DNA of 32,867 bases, taken from the NCBI GenBank assembly GCA_019694255.1, contig JAIBCI010000074.1, positions 1-32,867 of the forward strand, written 5' to 3'. The notes under the pieces are model-generated. The model had not been told where the DNA came from. It did not search any database and worked only from the letters and a program-made list of their open reading frames with translations. The DNA comes from Saprospiraceae bacterium. Its GTDB lineage: Bacteria; Bacteroidota; Bacteroidia; Chitinophagales; Saprospiraceae. Positions 8,435 through 17,362 of the stretch are shown here, piece after piece (the first letter of the stretch is position 1; each line of letters opens with the position of its first letter). Both the position numbers and the translations under genes were made by a program.

Positions 8435-9844
8435 GTGAAATTGCGCGACATTTTAAGCCTTTTAGACAGAAAAGAGCTCAACAAGCTAAGGAAATACCTT
8501 TGCTCGGACTATTTCTGTACAGATCCCAATATGATCGCTGTATTGGATGCGATGTTGCCTGAATTGAATAAAAACGGTATTCCCGACAAGCAAAAGATCT
8601 GGAAAAGCATATTTGGTCAAAAGCCCTATGAGGATGTGCGAATGCGATTGCTGATGAGTCGCCTTTTTGGTCACGTGGAAAAATTCCTTCGCCAGATGAG
8701 TTTTGAACATGAGCACCTTCACAGGCTTCCGCTGCGGTTCTTCAGACATCACGCAGAAGACAAATTGTTTCTGCAGGCCCTGGACGATCAAAAACAGATG
8801 ATATCGCGATCACCAATTCGCAATGAATCATTTTATGATTATCAGTATTCTGTAGCACTCGAAGAATACGATTTTCTTGTCACCAAAAAGCGCCAGGGTG
8901 AATTTAATATCAAGCACATTTCAGACTCTATTGAAATTGCTTATTGTATCAAAAAACTTCGTCACTGTTGCAGAGTACTTCAGATACATTCAATTTACAA
9001 ACTAGAGACGCCATTTCCATTTATTGAAGAAATCCTTCAGCACATAGAAAAACAGCAATGGACTGATATTCCTGTATTAGGTTTTTACTATTACAATTAT
9101 CAATCCATACTGCATCCGCTTGAACCTAATTATTTTGAGCGCTGTGTAGAGATATACAATGATCATGAGGATCAGTTTGAAGAAGAAGAACGACGCTATG
9201 CATTTATTGATATTCTAAATTATTGCATACGCAAACTCAATGAGGGCTCAGATCAATATTATGAAGTGATCTTCAATCTTTACAATCGCGGGCTTGATCA
9301 GGGATTTCTGCTGGATCAGGGCAAACTGTCCAGATTTACTTACCGCAACATCGCTGAGATCGGTATCCTGATGAAAAATTACGATTGGGTATTGCGGTTT
9401 TTAGACCGATATAAATTAAACCTTGAGCGTCAGTACCGTGATTCATTCTATCAACTTGAAAAAGCAAGGGTTCTCAGCGACCAGAGAAATTACAGCAAAG
9501 CTATTGAGTTGCTGGCCAATCTGGGGTTCAGTGATCCTCTGATCGAATTGAGTACAAGACTCGAACGGATCAGGATTTTTTTTGAAATGGATGAATTGGA
9601 AGTTTGCCAATATCATATCGAATCCATGGAACTTTTTCTGAGAAGGAAAAAACATGTTGGATACCATACTGAATACTATAAGAACTTTATCAGTTATGCC
9701 CGTAAGCTCCTCAGACCCGAGAAATCAGACATCCATTACTGGAGACAACTTCGCACCCAGATTGATAAGGAAGATAAAATAACGGGAAGAAAATGGTTAA
9801 TTGAGAAATATGATCATCGCCTCAATCAGATGGCATACCGTTAG
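8435..9844 (+). CDS. Uncharacterised, probably all-helical protein (repeat-like)
   Basis: This 469-residue protein has no signal peptide or membrane segment, so it is probably cytoplasmic. It is rich in Leu, Glu, Arg, Tyr and His and reads as a chain of amphipathic helices without glycine-rich loops, like a degenerate TPR or other alpha-solenoid (for example QYRDSFYQLEKARVLSDQ followed by YSKAIELLANLGF near 330-370). It opens with KLRDILSLLDRKELNKLRKY; I recall proteins of this kind with a start like LLTxxELxRFRKFLxSPYFN as a recurrent family in Saprospiria genomes, but cannot assign a function. The start is GTG at 8435, because an in-frame TAA lies at 8420-8422 and there is no ATG in between. 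It is a single-gene unit, divergent from the T9SS gene upstream. Confidence 0.75.
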   Translation: MKLRDILSLLDRKELNKLRKYLCSDYFCTDPNMIAVLDAMLPELNKNGIPDKQKIWKSIFGQKPYEDVRMRLLMSRLFGHVEKFLRQMSFEHEHLHRLPLRFFRHHAEDKLFLQALDDQKQMISRSPIRNESFYDYQYSVALEEYDFLVTKKRQGEFNIKHISDSIEIAYCIKKLRHCCRVLQIHSIYKLETPFPFIEEILQHIEKQQWTDIPVLGFYYYNYQSILHPLEPNYFERCVEIYNDHEDQFEEEERRYAFIDILNYCIRKLNEGSDQYYEVIFNLYNRGLDQGFLLDQGKLSRFTYRNIAEIGILMKNYDWVLRFLDRYKLNLERQYRDSFYQLEKARVLSDQRNYSKAIELLANLGFSDPLIELSTRLERIRIFFEMDELEVCQYHIESMELFLRRKKHVGYHTEYYKNFISYARKLLRPEKSDIHYWRQLRTQIDKEDKITGRKWLIEKYDHRLNQMAYR

Positions 9845-9906
9845 AATTTCCGGATATTATTCTTTTGAATTTTAGACCAATAAAATTTTACCGGTAATTA
9901 TTCCTG

Positions 9907-9939
9907 AATTGAAAAACCTGAGGAATCCTGATTTCAATT
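9907..9939 (+). terminator. Weak terminator-like inverted repeat after the 8435 gene
   Basis: A perfect 8-bp inverted repeat (AATTGAAA 9907-9914, TTTCAATT 9932-9939) with a 17-base loop, followed by T-rich sequence (TAACTTTATTATTATC). It lies 63 bases after the stop. The stem is AT-rich and the loop is long, so it is a weak candidate. Confidence 0.3.
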
Positions 9940-10055
9940 TAACTTTATTATTATCAAAAACCGTATTTAATACTTTCGGCTTTATCGGGAAGTATATGAC
10001 ATTTAGCGATTTGAATTAAATCAACATACCCCGCATGAAATCAACTTTACTGAAC

Positions 10056-10085
10056 TTGCATACTGGCTAAGATTGTATAGCTTTG
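10056..10085 (+). promoter_or_regulatory. Near-consensus Bacteroidota promoter of the RND efflux operon
   Basis: TTG at 10056-10058 and TAGCTTTG at 10078-10085 are separated by 19 bases, matching the Bacteroidota sigma-A pattern TTG-N19-TAnnTTTG. Transcription would start near 10091-10092, about 10 bases before the ATG at 10102. This also argues against the in-frame TTG at 10093 as the start, because it would lie on the first bases of the message. Confidence 0.7.
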
Positions 10086-10101
10086 TCGTCCATTGCTGCT
10101 C

Positions 10102-11157
10102 ATGTCAAAATATTACTTGTTGATCGTTTTTTGTTTTTTGTCTTTTTCATGTAAAAGAAAAGCAGATTCTCCAACTGCAGGAGCACCTTCAGGTGGTCCT
10201 CCCAAACCGATGCTGGTAGAGGCGCTTGTTGCATCCAATATTACGCTGGAAGAAGAGATCAGGATTCCAGGCACAATTCTTCCTGCTGAACAAATTGAGG
10301 TTCGGCCTGAAATCAGCGGAATAATCGCGCGACTGAATTTTTCTGACGGTCAATTGGTGACCAAAGACCAGATACTGCTGAATCTAAGAAGTGATGAGCC
10401 CGCAGCCCGTCTCAACAAACTTAAGATTCAGGAAGAGATTCTTCATTTGTCGGAGCAGCGCCAGGCTGATTTGCTCAAGGCAGGTGCCATCGGCAAAAGC
10501 GAATATGACAATGCTCTTTTGGCATACCGAAGTATTCAGGCTGATATTCTCATTGCAGCGGCAGAGTTGAGGAAATACACAGTCAGAGCTCCTTTTGGGG
10601 GAATACTGGGACGCCGTCTGGTGAGTCCCGGAGACCTGATTACGACGGGTACAACCATCACTACACTGACACAAACCGCACCACTTAAAATAAAATTCTC
10701 AGTACCGGAGAAATATTCCCAGCGGGTAAAAATGAAGTCAAAGCTCAATTTTTTTACTGAGCAGAATCAAAAGGCGCACCAGGCAACCATTCAATTTATT
10801 GCGCCTTATGTGAATGATGATAATAAGAATCTCGAGGTCATGGCCGTGGTTGATCACGCCAATGACAAAGACCTCAAACCCGGGGCCTACGCCACCGTAA
10901 TGCTGGGGTTGGCAAAAAAAACAAAAAGCATTCTCATTCCGAGCCAATGTATCATACCGAGAATCAAAGACAAACAAGTGGCATTGTTTAACTCCGGAAC
11001 CGTCAAATTTGTAAGTGTTGAAGTCGGTATGAGGGACTCTGCCCGTGTCGAAATTCTGAGCGGTATCCGTGCCGGAGATACGATTCTCACGAGCGGTGTC
11101 ATGAAATTGAAGGCAGGTATGCCGGTTGGTATTTCTAATCTTAATCCGGCGAAATGA
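10102..11157 (+). CDS. RND efflux periplasmic adaptor (membrane fusion protein), lipoprotein
   Basis: This 351-residue adaptor would link the inner-membrane pump to the outer-membrane channel encoded next to it. It has a lipoprotein signal with lipobox LSFSC (Cys17), then the HlyD-family order: beta-barrel and lipoyl halves (EVRPEISGIIARLNFSDGQ near 70-90, and APFGGILGRRLVSPGD near 155-172) around a short coiled-coil hairpin (about 100-150), then a beta-barrel and membrane-proximal domain ending with the typical ILTSGVMKLKAGMPV. The short hairpin resembles the MexA/AcrA group. An in-frame TTG at 10093 would add three residues, but ATG at 10102 gives a standard lipoprotein signal and fits the promoter. 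The stop overlaps the pump start by four bases (ATGA). Confidence 0.93.
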   Translation: MSKYYLLIVFCFLSFSCKRKADSPTAGAPSGGPPKPMLVEALVASNITLEEEIRIPGTILPAEQIEVRPEISGIIARLNFSDGQLVTKDQILLNLRSDEPAARLNKLKIQEEILHLSEQRQADLLKAGAIGKSEYDNALLAYRSIQADILIAAAELRKYTVRAPFGGILGRRLVSPGDLITTGTTITTLTQTAPLKIKFSVPEKYSQRVKMKSKLNFFTEQNQKAHQATIQFIAPYVNDDNKNLEVMAVVDHANDKDLKPGAYATVMLGLAKKTKSILIPSQCIIPRIKDKQVALFNSGTVKFVSVEVGMRDSARVEILSGIRAGDTILTSGVMKLKAGMPVGISNLNPAK

Positions 11158-14100
11158 ACCTGGCTGAGTTAAGCATACGCAGGCCGGTACTTGCCGTTGT
11201 CCTCAACCTGGTCATATTGCTGTTTGGTTATATCGGCTATACATTTCTGGGGGTTAGAGATTTTCCGGCCATTGATCCGCCCAATATCAATGTCAGGACC
11301 TCTTATCCAGGTGCGAATGCCGAGATTGTTGAATCACAAATTACGGAGCCTCTCGAAAAGTCAATCAATGGTATCGCAGGGATTAAGAATATATCTTCAC
11401 TAAGCAGCCAGGGCAACAGCAATATCACGGTTGAATTCGAATTGTCAGTCAATCTTGAAGAAGCAGCCAATGATGTACGGGACAAAGTGTCTCAGGCGAT
11501 ACGCAATCTTCCCAACGACCTGGATGCCCCACCTGTAGTCAATAAGGCAGATGCAAGTGGCGACCCGATCCTCAGCATGACCATCAAGAGCGACGCCAAG
11601 AATAATCTGGAGCTGACTGAGTATGCCAACAACAACCTCGTAGAAAAACTTCAGACGATACCCGGCGTAAGTAGTGTAATGATCTGGGGAGAGAAAAAAT
11701 ATGCCATGAGAATCTGGATCGATCCCCTCAGGCTAAATGCATTTCACCTGAGTTTGTCTGATGTTCAGGCAGCACTCAACCGTGAGAATGTTGAATTGCC
11801 TTCAGGCAAAATCTCAGGAGATGCCAGCGAGCTGACGATTCGGGCGATGGGACGCCTGCAGACAGAAGAGGATTTTAATAACTTGATTATCGCTTCAAAC
11901 GGTGGTGCAGAAGTTCGTATTAGGGATATCGGAAAAGCCGTGTTGGGCCCTGAATTCGAAGAGACTGTACTCAAGGAAAGCGGTGTACCAATGATTGCGC
12001 TTGCAGTGATCCCCCAGCCGGGAAGCTCTTATGTAGCTATCGCCAAGGAATTCTATAAAAGGTACGAGGAGATTAAAACTTCATTGCCGCAGGAATATGA
12101 ACTGAACCTTGGACTTGACGCCGCCAAATTTATCAATAAGTCCATTCGGGAAGTAAGAGAGACGCTTGGTTTATCAATATTACTGGTGATCCTGATCGTC
12201 TTCCTTTTCTTCAGATCCTGGATGATTGCGATACGGCCACTCATTGATATTCCGGTGTCCCTCGTGGCGACTTTCTTCATCATGTATATTTCGGGATTCA
12301 GTATTAATATTCTAACACTCCTGGCTATTGTTCTTTCAACAGGTCTGGTCGTGGACGATGGTATTGTTGTCACCGAGAATATTTTCAGAAAAATGGAGAA
12401 AGGCATGTCCAAATTACAGGCAGCCCGCGAAGGAACCTCCGAGATATATTTTGCAGTGATTGCCACTTCTATCACCCTGGCTGTAGTATTTATACCAGTG
12501 ATTTTTCTCGGGGGATTTATTGGACGATTGTTTCGGGAATTTGGTGTGGTGGTGGCCGGTGCAGTGCTCGTCTCTGCATTTGTAAGTCTGACATTGACAC
12601 CGGTGCTCAATATTTATTTTTCGCCAAGGCAACACGGTCATGGATGGTTCTACAGAATCACTGAACCCTTTTTTACCAGAATGGAAAATTTTTATTCCGC
12701 AAGTCTTCGGATATTCCTGCGCTTTCGTGCTGTTTCATTTGTAATTATTCTGGTGTGTGGTGGCATGATTTATTATTTATTTAAAACGATCCCCTCAGAA
12801 CTTGCACCCATGGAAGACCGATCCCAGTTTAGGCTTGCGGTGACAGCACCGGAAGGATCTTCCTTTTTGTACATGGACAATTTTCTTGAAAAACTAACCA
12901 ATCTGGTACTCGACTCAGTTCCTGAAAAAGAAATTGTTCTCAGTGTCACGGCTCCTACATTTACCGGAAGCGGGGCAGCCAATACAGGTTTTGTGCGTGT
13001 TCTTCTCAAGGAGCCTGAGGACCGTAAAGCCACACAGGCGCAGATTGTTCAACGTGTCAGCAAGGGGATTGCGTCTGTCACGGAAGGACGGGCATTTGCA
13101 ATCCAGGACCAAACCATAACGGTCAATCGGAGGGGAGGTCTTCCGGTACAGTTTGTCCTGCAACACAACGATCTTGAGAAGATTAAAAAGGTGCTTCCGA
13201 TTATTATGGACTCTGTATCCAAAAGCAAGGTGCTGACTTCCGTTGATGTGGATCTTAAATTCAACAAGCCGGAATTACAAATTGAGATAGACCGCTCACG
13301 AGCCAGTGAGCTTGGTATCAGCATGGAGGACATCGCTACAACTTTGCAACTTGCGTTGAGTAACAGAAGACTTGGATACTTTACACTTAATGGAAAACAA
13401 TATCAGGTCATCGGCCAACTGGATCGCAACTTCAGAGATGATCCGGGTGATCTTAAAGTACTCAGCGTGCGTAGTAAAAATGGCCAACTGATTCCACTCG
13501 ACAATGTTGTCAGCGTAAAAGAAGTTGTCACTACGCCGACACTGTATCATTTCAACCGCTATAAATCTGCTACAATCAGTGCCGGTTTGTCAGAAGGTTA
13601 TACCCTTGGTGATGGAATCAAAGAGATGCGAAGAATAACTTCGGGCATACTCAGTTCTGATTTTAATACGAGCCTCAGCGGCCCTTCGCGTGACTTTGTT
13701 GAAAGTTCCGGTGGAATGGGATTTGCTTTTGTCGTTGCCCTCATCATGATTTTCATGGTGCTCGCGGCTCAATTTGAAAGTTTTATAGATCCATTTATTA
13801 TTATGACGACAGTTCCGTTGGCCATTTTCGGAGCACTTGCCACATTATGGATCACCGGTCAGACCATTAATATTTTTTCACAAATCGGGATGATCATGCT
13901 GATCGGACTGGTAACGAAAAACGGAATTCTAATTGTTGATTTTGCCAATCAAAAGCGAAGCGCCGGATATGAAAAATTCGAAGCATTAATTCAGGCTTCT
14001 GCACAAAGATTAAGACCCATCCTGATGACCAGCCTCGCCATGATTCTTGGCGCAACGCCACTTGCATTCTCATTTGGATCAGCAAGTACAAGCCGTATTC

Positions 14101-14213
14101 CACTCGGATTGGTTATCATTGGAGGACTGATGTTCTCACTGATACTTACTTTGTATATCGTTCCGGGCGTCTATTCTTATTTCTCGCGAGCCAAAAAGAC
14201 CGAAAGTGAATAA
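11154..14213 (+). CDS. RND family efflux pump inner-membrane permease (HAE1/AcrB type)
   Basis: The 1,019-residue protein has the two-fold RND plan: a first membrane helix at about 12-30, a large periplasmic domain, membrane helices at about 335-535, a second periplasmic domain, and helices at about 850-1,010. Membrane helix 4 carries the proton-relay Asp pair in LVVDDGIVV (about 401-409), typical of the hydrophobe/amphiphile efflux group rather than heavy-metal pumps. The start FAELSIRRPVLAVV-like opening (NLAELSIRRPVLAVV) is classic. Length is within the usual 1,020-1,050. It would drive proton-coupled export of drugs, bile-like amphiphiles or other solutes; the substrate cannot be read from the sequence. 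Its ATG overlaps the adaptor stop by four bases, and the TolC-like gene starts eight bases before its stop. Confidence 0.96.
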   Translation: MNLAELSIRRPVLAVVLNLVILLFGYIGYTFLGVRDFPAIDPPNINVRTSYPGANAEIVESQITEPLEKSINGIAGIKNISSLSSQGNSNITVEFELSVNLEEAANDVRDKVSQAIRNLPNDLDAPPVVNKADASGDPILSMTIKSDAKNNLELTEYANNNLVEKLQTIPGVSSVMIWGEKKYAMRIWIDPLRLNAFHLSLSDVQAALNRENVELPSGKISGDASELTIRAMGRLQTEEDFNNLIIASNGGAEVRIRDIGKAVLGPEFEETVLKESGVPMIALAVIPQPGSSYVAIAKEFYKRYEEIKTSLPQEYELNLGLDAAKFINKSIREVRETLGLSILLVILIVFLFFRSWMIAIRPLIDIPVSLVATFFIMYISGFSINILTLLAIVLSTGLVVDDGIVVTENIFRKMEKGMSKLQAAREGTSEIYFAVIATSITLAVVFIPVIFLGGFIGRLFREFGVVVAGAVLVSAFVSLTLTPVLNIYFSPRQHGHGWFYRITEPFFTRMENFYSASLRIFLRFRAVSFVIILVCGGMIYYLFKTIPSELAPMEDRSQFRLAVTAPEGSSFLYMDNFLEKLTNLVLDSVPEKEIVLSVTAPTFTGSGAANTGFVRVLLKEPEDRKATQAQIVQRVSKGIASVTEGRAFAIQDQTITVNRRGGLPVQFVLQHNDLEKIKKVLPIIMDSVSKSKVLTSVDVDLKFNKPELQIEIDRSRASELGISMEDIATTLQLALSNRRLGYFTLNGKQYQVIGQLDRNFRDDPGDLKVLSVRSKNGQLIPLDNVVSVKEVVTTPTLYHFNRYKSATISAGLSEGYTLGDGIKEMRRITSGILSSDFNTSLSGPSRDFVESSGGMGFAFVVALIMIFMVLAAQFESFIDPFIIMTTVPLAIFGALATLWITGQTINIFSQIGMIMLIGLVTKNGILIVDFANQKRSAGYEKFEALIQASAQRLRPILMTSLAMILGATPLAFSFGSASTSRIPLGLVIIGGLMFSLILTLYIVPGVYSYFSRAKKTESE

Positions 14214-15510
14214 ATTATTCTTCAACGCGTTCTGCTTTCTTGTAACCTGTATAAATGCCCAGGACACGCTGACATTGCGGAAGGCACTTGAAATTGCACT
14301 TACCAATAACTACGGTATCCGAATTGCAAAAATAGATGAGGCTATCGCTCAAACTTCAGATTCATGGTCGGGGGCCGGAGCATATCCTCAGGTATTACTG
14401 AATGTAGCACCCTCTGTTGTCAGTAACAATGTCAATCAAAAGTTTATCAACAATACGGAGATCAACCGCAACAATGCCGTTCAGCAATCCATCAATGGTA
14501 ATGTACAGTTGAATTACAATGTTCTGAATGGCTTCAAGGTATTTGTCACCAAAGACAGGCTCAACAGTATAGCCAAATTATCAGGCCAGGAACTACAGCA
14601 GAAAATTGAAGAATGCTACCGCAATGTTGCACTGGTTTATTATCGCATACTCAGTCTTCGGAATACAGAAAAGACAATTCTTTCACAGGAAAAAGTTGCT
14701 TTAGAAAGACGTAAGCTCGAAGAGACCCGATTTAATCTAGGTAAAAATGGAAAAGCCGGATGGTTGGAAGCGGCAATGGATGTGCAAGATATTGGCATGC
14801 TAAAATTAAATCAAAGCGAAGCTATTGTCGAATCGTTCATAGAAATCAGCAAATTATTAAATCAGCAAACAAGCGTAGAAACCATCCTTATTGAGCCGGC
14901 TGGATTGGGTGATCTTAATGCCTTGTTCAATGAAAAGCATCAGCCGGATCATGCTATCCAAAATAGCATTTACGAATTACGAGCCAGAATCAAGAATCTC
15001 GAAAGAAAAGAGATTGAAAGGCAACGTTACCCAAATATTTCCGTTCTTGCAGACTATCACTATAACAGACTAAATAACCAGGCAGGTTTTAATCTGTTTA
15101 ATCAATCTTACGGGCCTTCCGCGGGCCTGACGATGAACGTTCCATTATATGATGGTGGCCGGACTGCGCAACAGCAAAAAATTAATTCTCTCGAATCAGA
15201 TCAAATAAACCTCGAAAAGGAACAATGGAGCCGTGAAGTAATACTGGCCATTCAGTCCGAAAAATCAAAAATGTCCTTTCAGCAGAACATTATTAATCTA
15301 CAGAATGACAAGATGCCGCTTGCGGAGGAGCATCTGGGATTGATTAGGAAAAAATCAGAATTGGGAGAGGCGAATACACTTGAATTTACACAGTCAATAT
15401 TTCGCCTTATTGAAATTGATGCTGCCAAAAATGATGCTCGCCTTAATTTTATTGAATCCTATATCAACATTCTTTATCTCTGCAGTGAGATGGACCGGTT
15501 AATCAGATAG
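14206..15510 (+). CDS. TolC-family outer-membrane efflux channel
   Basis: The 434-residue protein has a Sec signal peptide (1-18, cut after INA) and the two outer-membrane efflux protein repeats (about 22-200 and 225-425), with the usual LTLRKALEIALTNNYGI opening and long Q/E/K-rich helices forming the periplasmic tunnel (for example QQQKINSLESDQINLEKEQ). It would form the trimeric outer-membrane exit of the RND pump. The start is GTG at 14206, eight bases inside the pump gene; no other start gives the signal peptide. Stop TAG at 15508-15510 is followed by a convergent porQ gene. Confidence 0.92.
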   Translation: MNKLFFNAFCFLVTCINAQDTLTLRKALEIALTNNYGIRIAKIDEAIAQTSDSWSGAGAYPQVLLNVAPSVVSNNVNQKFINNTEINRNNAVQQSINGNVQLNYNVLNGFKVFVTKDRLNSIAKLSGQELQQKIEECYRNVALVYYRILSLRNTEKTILSQEKVALERRKLEETRFNLGKNGKAGWLEAAMDVQDIGMLKLNQSEAIVESFIEISKLLNQQTSVETILIEPAGLGDLNALFNEKHQPDHAIQNSIYELRARIKNLERKEIERQRYPNISVLADYHYNRLNNQAGFNLFNQSYGPSAGLTMNVPLYDGGRTAQQQKINSLESDQINLEKEQWSREVILAIQSEKSKMSFQQNIINLQNDKMPLAEEHLGLIRKKSELGEANTLEFTQSIFRLIEIDAAKNDARLNFIESYINILYLCSEMDRLIR

Positions 15511-15526
15511 ACTCGATCAAGTAAAA

Positions 15527-15545
15527 GTGTTGGAATACTCAACAC
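15527..15545. terminator. Hairpin between convergent tolC-like gene and porQ
   Basis: A 6-bp stem (GTGTTG 15527-15532 with CAACAC 15540-15545) with a 7-base loop. On the minus strand it is followed by four T, so it best fits the end of the YwqK-porQ message; it may also serve the efflux operon. The stem is short, so confidence is moderate. Confidence 0.4.
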
Positions 15546-15558
15546 AAAATGTACTGAG

Positions 15559-16626
15559 CTACAACTCACCCTTTTTGTGAAAAAAAGAATTCAGATTAGC
15601 AGTAATTCCGATTTGGTTTGTTCCGCCTGCCAAATGATAATTGGCATGGGTATAATCGAATCTGAACATATATAGTTTAAATCCGAAGCCAAAAGACAGT
15701 CCACCAAAGAGCGAAAAATCATTGATATTGATTTCCATTCTTCTCAGATGATTGTATCCAAGTCTTATTGAAAATGACTCTGATTTGCCAATGAGGAATT
15801 CTCCTCCAAAACTAAGATGGCGAAAAAGGTTATCTGTAAATTTACTAGCAGCGCTTTTCTCTTTGACATTACCGAATAGATCAACAGTGGCATTGATATT
15901 CGGATCATCATAACGGACATTCCAGTATTCAAGATGATGTGCTGTAATGTGAAAAACAAAAGGCAGGTGTTTCAATCTTTTTGCTACGCCCAATGACGCA
16001 GTAACCGGCAATTTTTCCCTGTTTAATTGATAGGGATCAAATGAAAAACCTGCGTTGCGAACTACAAAAGCAAATTCAGTTTGTTTGTCGGGAATGCTGT
16101 AATGTAGTCCACCGGTCCAGCAAAGCGCAGCGCTGGAGTAGATCCCTAGCGAACTATACACATAGTGCATTGAAAGGCCTCCTGTTATACGTTCATTTAT
16201 TTTTTTGGATGCCGCAATAAAAAAATCAGATTCTCTGGCATTCGTACTGCCTGTCACTGTACCAAATTCATCCGTTGTAGGAACAGCCCCAGAATTCAAA
16301 TACTGAACACCGCCCATTAATTGAAGTCCGGTGTGCAGCGGATGATAAGTATATGTGACCTGACCCAGGTTGATTCCAGCAATATAATACATCTGGCTGA
16401 ATGTGATACGGTTACTGCTCTGATCGTTGATCAGGGCGGGATTGTAATATGATGAAGAGGGGTCTGCACTTTTCCAAGCAATGGCTTCTGATCCTAGTGC
16501 CGTATTCCGTGGTGAAACAGAGACATTCAAAAATTGAAAAGAAGAATGTCCTCCGGTGTTTCCCTGTGCTTCAATGCGACTCACATTGATGATCATCAGA
16601 CCAAGAAAGAGGTATCTGAAACTCAT
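15559..16626 (-). CDS. porQ: T9SS outer-membrane protein PorQ
   Basis: The 355-residue protein has a signal peptide (1-20, cut near IEAQ) and the PorQ opening GGHSSFQFLNVSVSPRNTALG, followed by a NPAL motif and a FadL-like outer-membrane barrel to the C terminus. In Porphyromonas gingivalis PorQ is an outer-membrane part of type IX secretion, working with PorZ and the attachment complex near PorU and PorV to anchor cargo to A-type lipopolysaccharide; the role here is inferred from family. PorV is the nearest relative, but the GG-x-S-x-F-x-FLN start and length favour PorQ. Its ATG overlaps the stop of the upstream YwqK-like gene (ATGA), so the two form an operon. Confidence 0.85.
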   Translation of the reverse strand: MSFRYLFLGLMIINVSRIEAQGNTGGHSSFQFLNVSVSPRNTALGSEAIAWKSADPSSSYYNPALINDQSSNRITFSQMYYIAGINLGQVTYTYHPLHTGLQLMGGVQYLNSGAVPTTDEFGTVTGSTNARESDFFIAASKKINERITGGLSMHYVYSSLGIYSSAALCWTGGLHYSIPDKQTEFAFVVRNAGFSFDPYQLNREKLPVTASLGVAKRLKHLPFVFHITAHHLEYWNVRYDDPNINATVDLFGNVKEKSAASKFTDNLFRHLSFGGEFLIGKSESFSIRLGYNHLRRMEININDFSLFGGLSFGFGFKLYMFRFDYTHANYHLAGGTNQIGITANLNSFFHKKGEL

Positions 16627-17246
16627 TGGTTATCCTGTTTTGAATTAGTGTTACTGAGGCTCCATATGGTATGGCATATTCCATCCGCGCATTCCATTTT
16701 TCTGATCAGAACACCTGTGGTATCGTACATCAACAAAAGGCCATCTTCTTTAGCACCTTCTTTATAGGTGCCCTCTGCTTTTTTATTGCCATTTTCGTAA
16801 AATTCCGTAAATGCACCATTTTCCTGATTGGCTTTCATCTGCACTATTTCTTTCAATTTGCCGGATGGATAGTATCCTTTTAGTTCGCCACTTATCTCGT
16901 TATTGACATACTGGGTCTCCAGCTGAAGTTGACCGTTGGGAAAGAACACCTTGTAAGGACCCTCAAATTGATCAGCATTGTGATGCTCTATGCTGTAAAG
17001 CCTGCCGTCTTCGTAGATTCTCCGTTCACCATGCAGAAGTCCGTCTTTGTATTCAGCGTATTCGGTCTGACGGCCCTTCTCATCAAACTTCTCATAGATT
17101 CCGTTTCGACCCTTCGAAGTATCTCCGGTTATGGTGATCCTTTGAACGATGACGCCCTGACTGTTCCTGATTTCTATCGGTTTGCCACCCTGACCACAAT
17201 CTGCCAGAATGAATAGCAGCACCGGAAGAAGATAAATTGGCTTCAT
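16623..17246 (-). CDS. YwqK/MORN-variant repeat lipoprotein
   Basis: This 207-residue protein has a lipoprotein-like signal with ILADC (Cys17; the Asp before Cys is unusual but seen in Bacteroidota). Residues about 40-185 carry four to five MORN-variant repeats of the YwqK type, with the recurring pattern G-x-Y/F-x-x-x-x-x-G-K/Q-x-x-x-E-x-x-Y (for example FPNGQLQLETQYVNNE and YPSGKLKEIVQ). Such proteins are often labelled 'toxin-antitoxin system YwqK family antitoxin', but no toxin gene is next to it. It shares an ATGA overlap with porQ and a promoter, which suggests an envelope role linked to T9SS; that is inference. A TTG at 17273 would lengthen it by nine residues but lies inside the -7 box, so the ATG at 17246 is chosen. 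Confidence 0.82.
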   Translation of the reverse strand: MKPIYLLPVLLFILADCGQGGKPIEIRNSQGVIVQRITITGDTSKGRNGIYEKFDEKGRQTEYAEYKDGLLHGERRIYEDGRLYSIEHHNADQFEGPYKVFFPNGQLQLETQYVNNEISGELKGYYPSGKLKEIVQMKANQENGAFTEFYENGNKKAEGTYKEGAKEDGLLLMYDTTGVLIRKMECADGICHTIWSLSNTNSKQDNQ

Positions 17247-17270
17247 CGTTATCAAACGAAATTGTAAGGG

Positions 17271-17301
17271 CAAAATTATCTGAAATATCCATAGTTCGCA
17301 A
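17271..17301 (-). promoter_or_regulatory. Near-consensus Bacteroidota promoter of the YwqK-porQ operon
   Basis: Read on the minus strand, TTG (17301-17299) is followed after 20 bases by TAATTTTG (17278-17271), matching TTG-N20-TAnnTTTG. Transcription would start near 17264, about 18 bases before the ATG at 17246. This is the second well-spaced promoter in the window and helps set the start of the YwqK-like gene. Confidence 0.7.
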
Positions 17302-17362
17302 GTTGTAATGTGTTATTCTGCGGAATGGGCCGACAACTTTGGGTGAGATTACCACATTTTTA

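Noticed and set aside
16623-17246. YwqK-like gene as part of a toxin-antitoxin system
   Set aside because: No toxin-like gene is adjacent; it is joined to porQ and has a lipoprotein signal, so the database label is not supported here.
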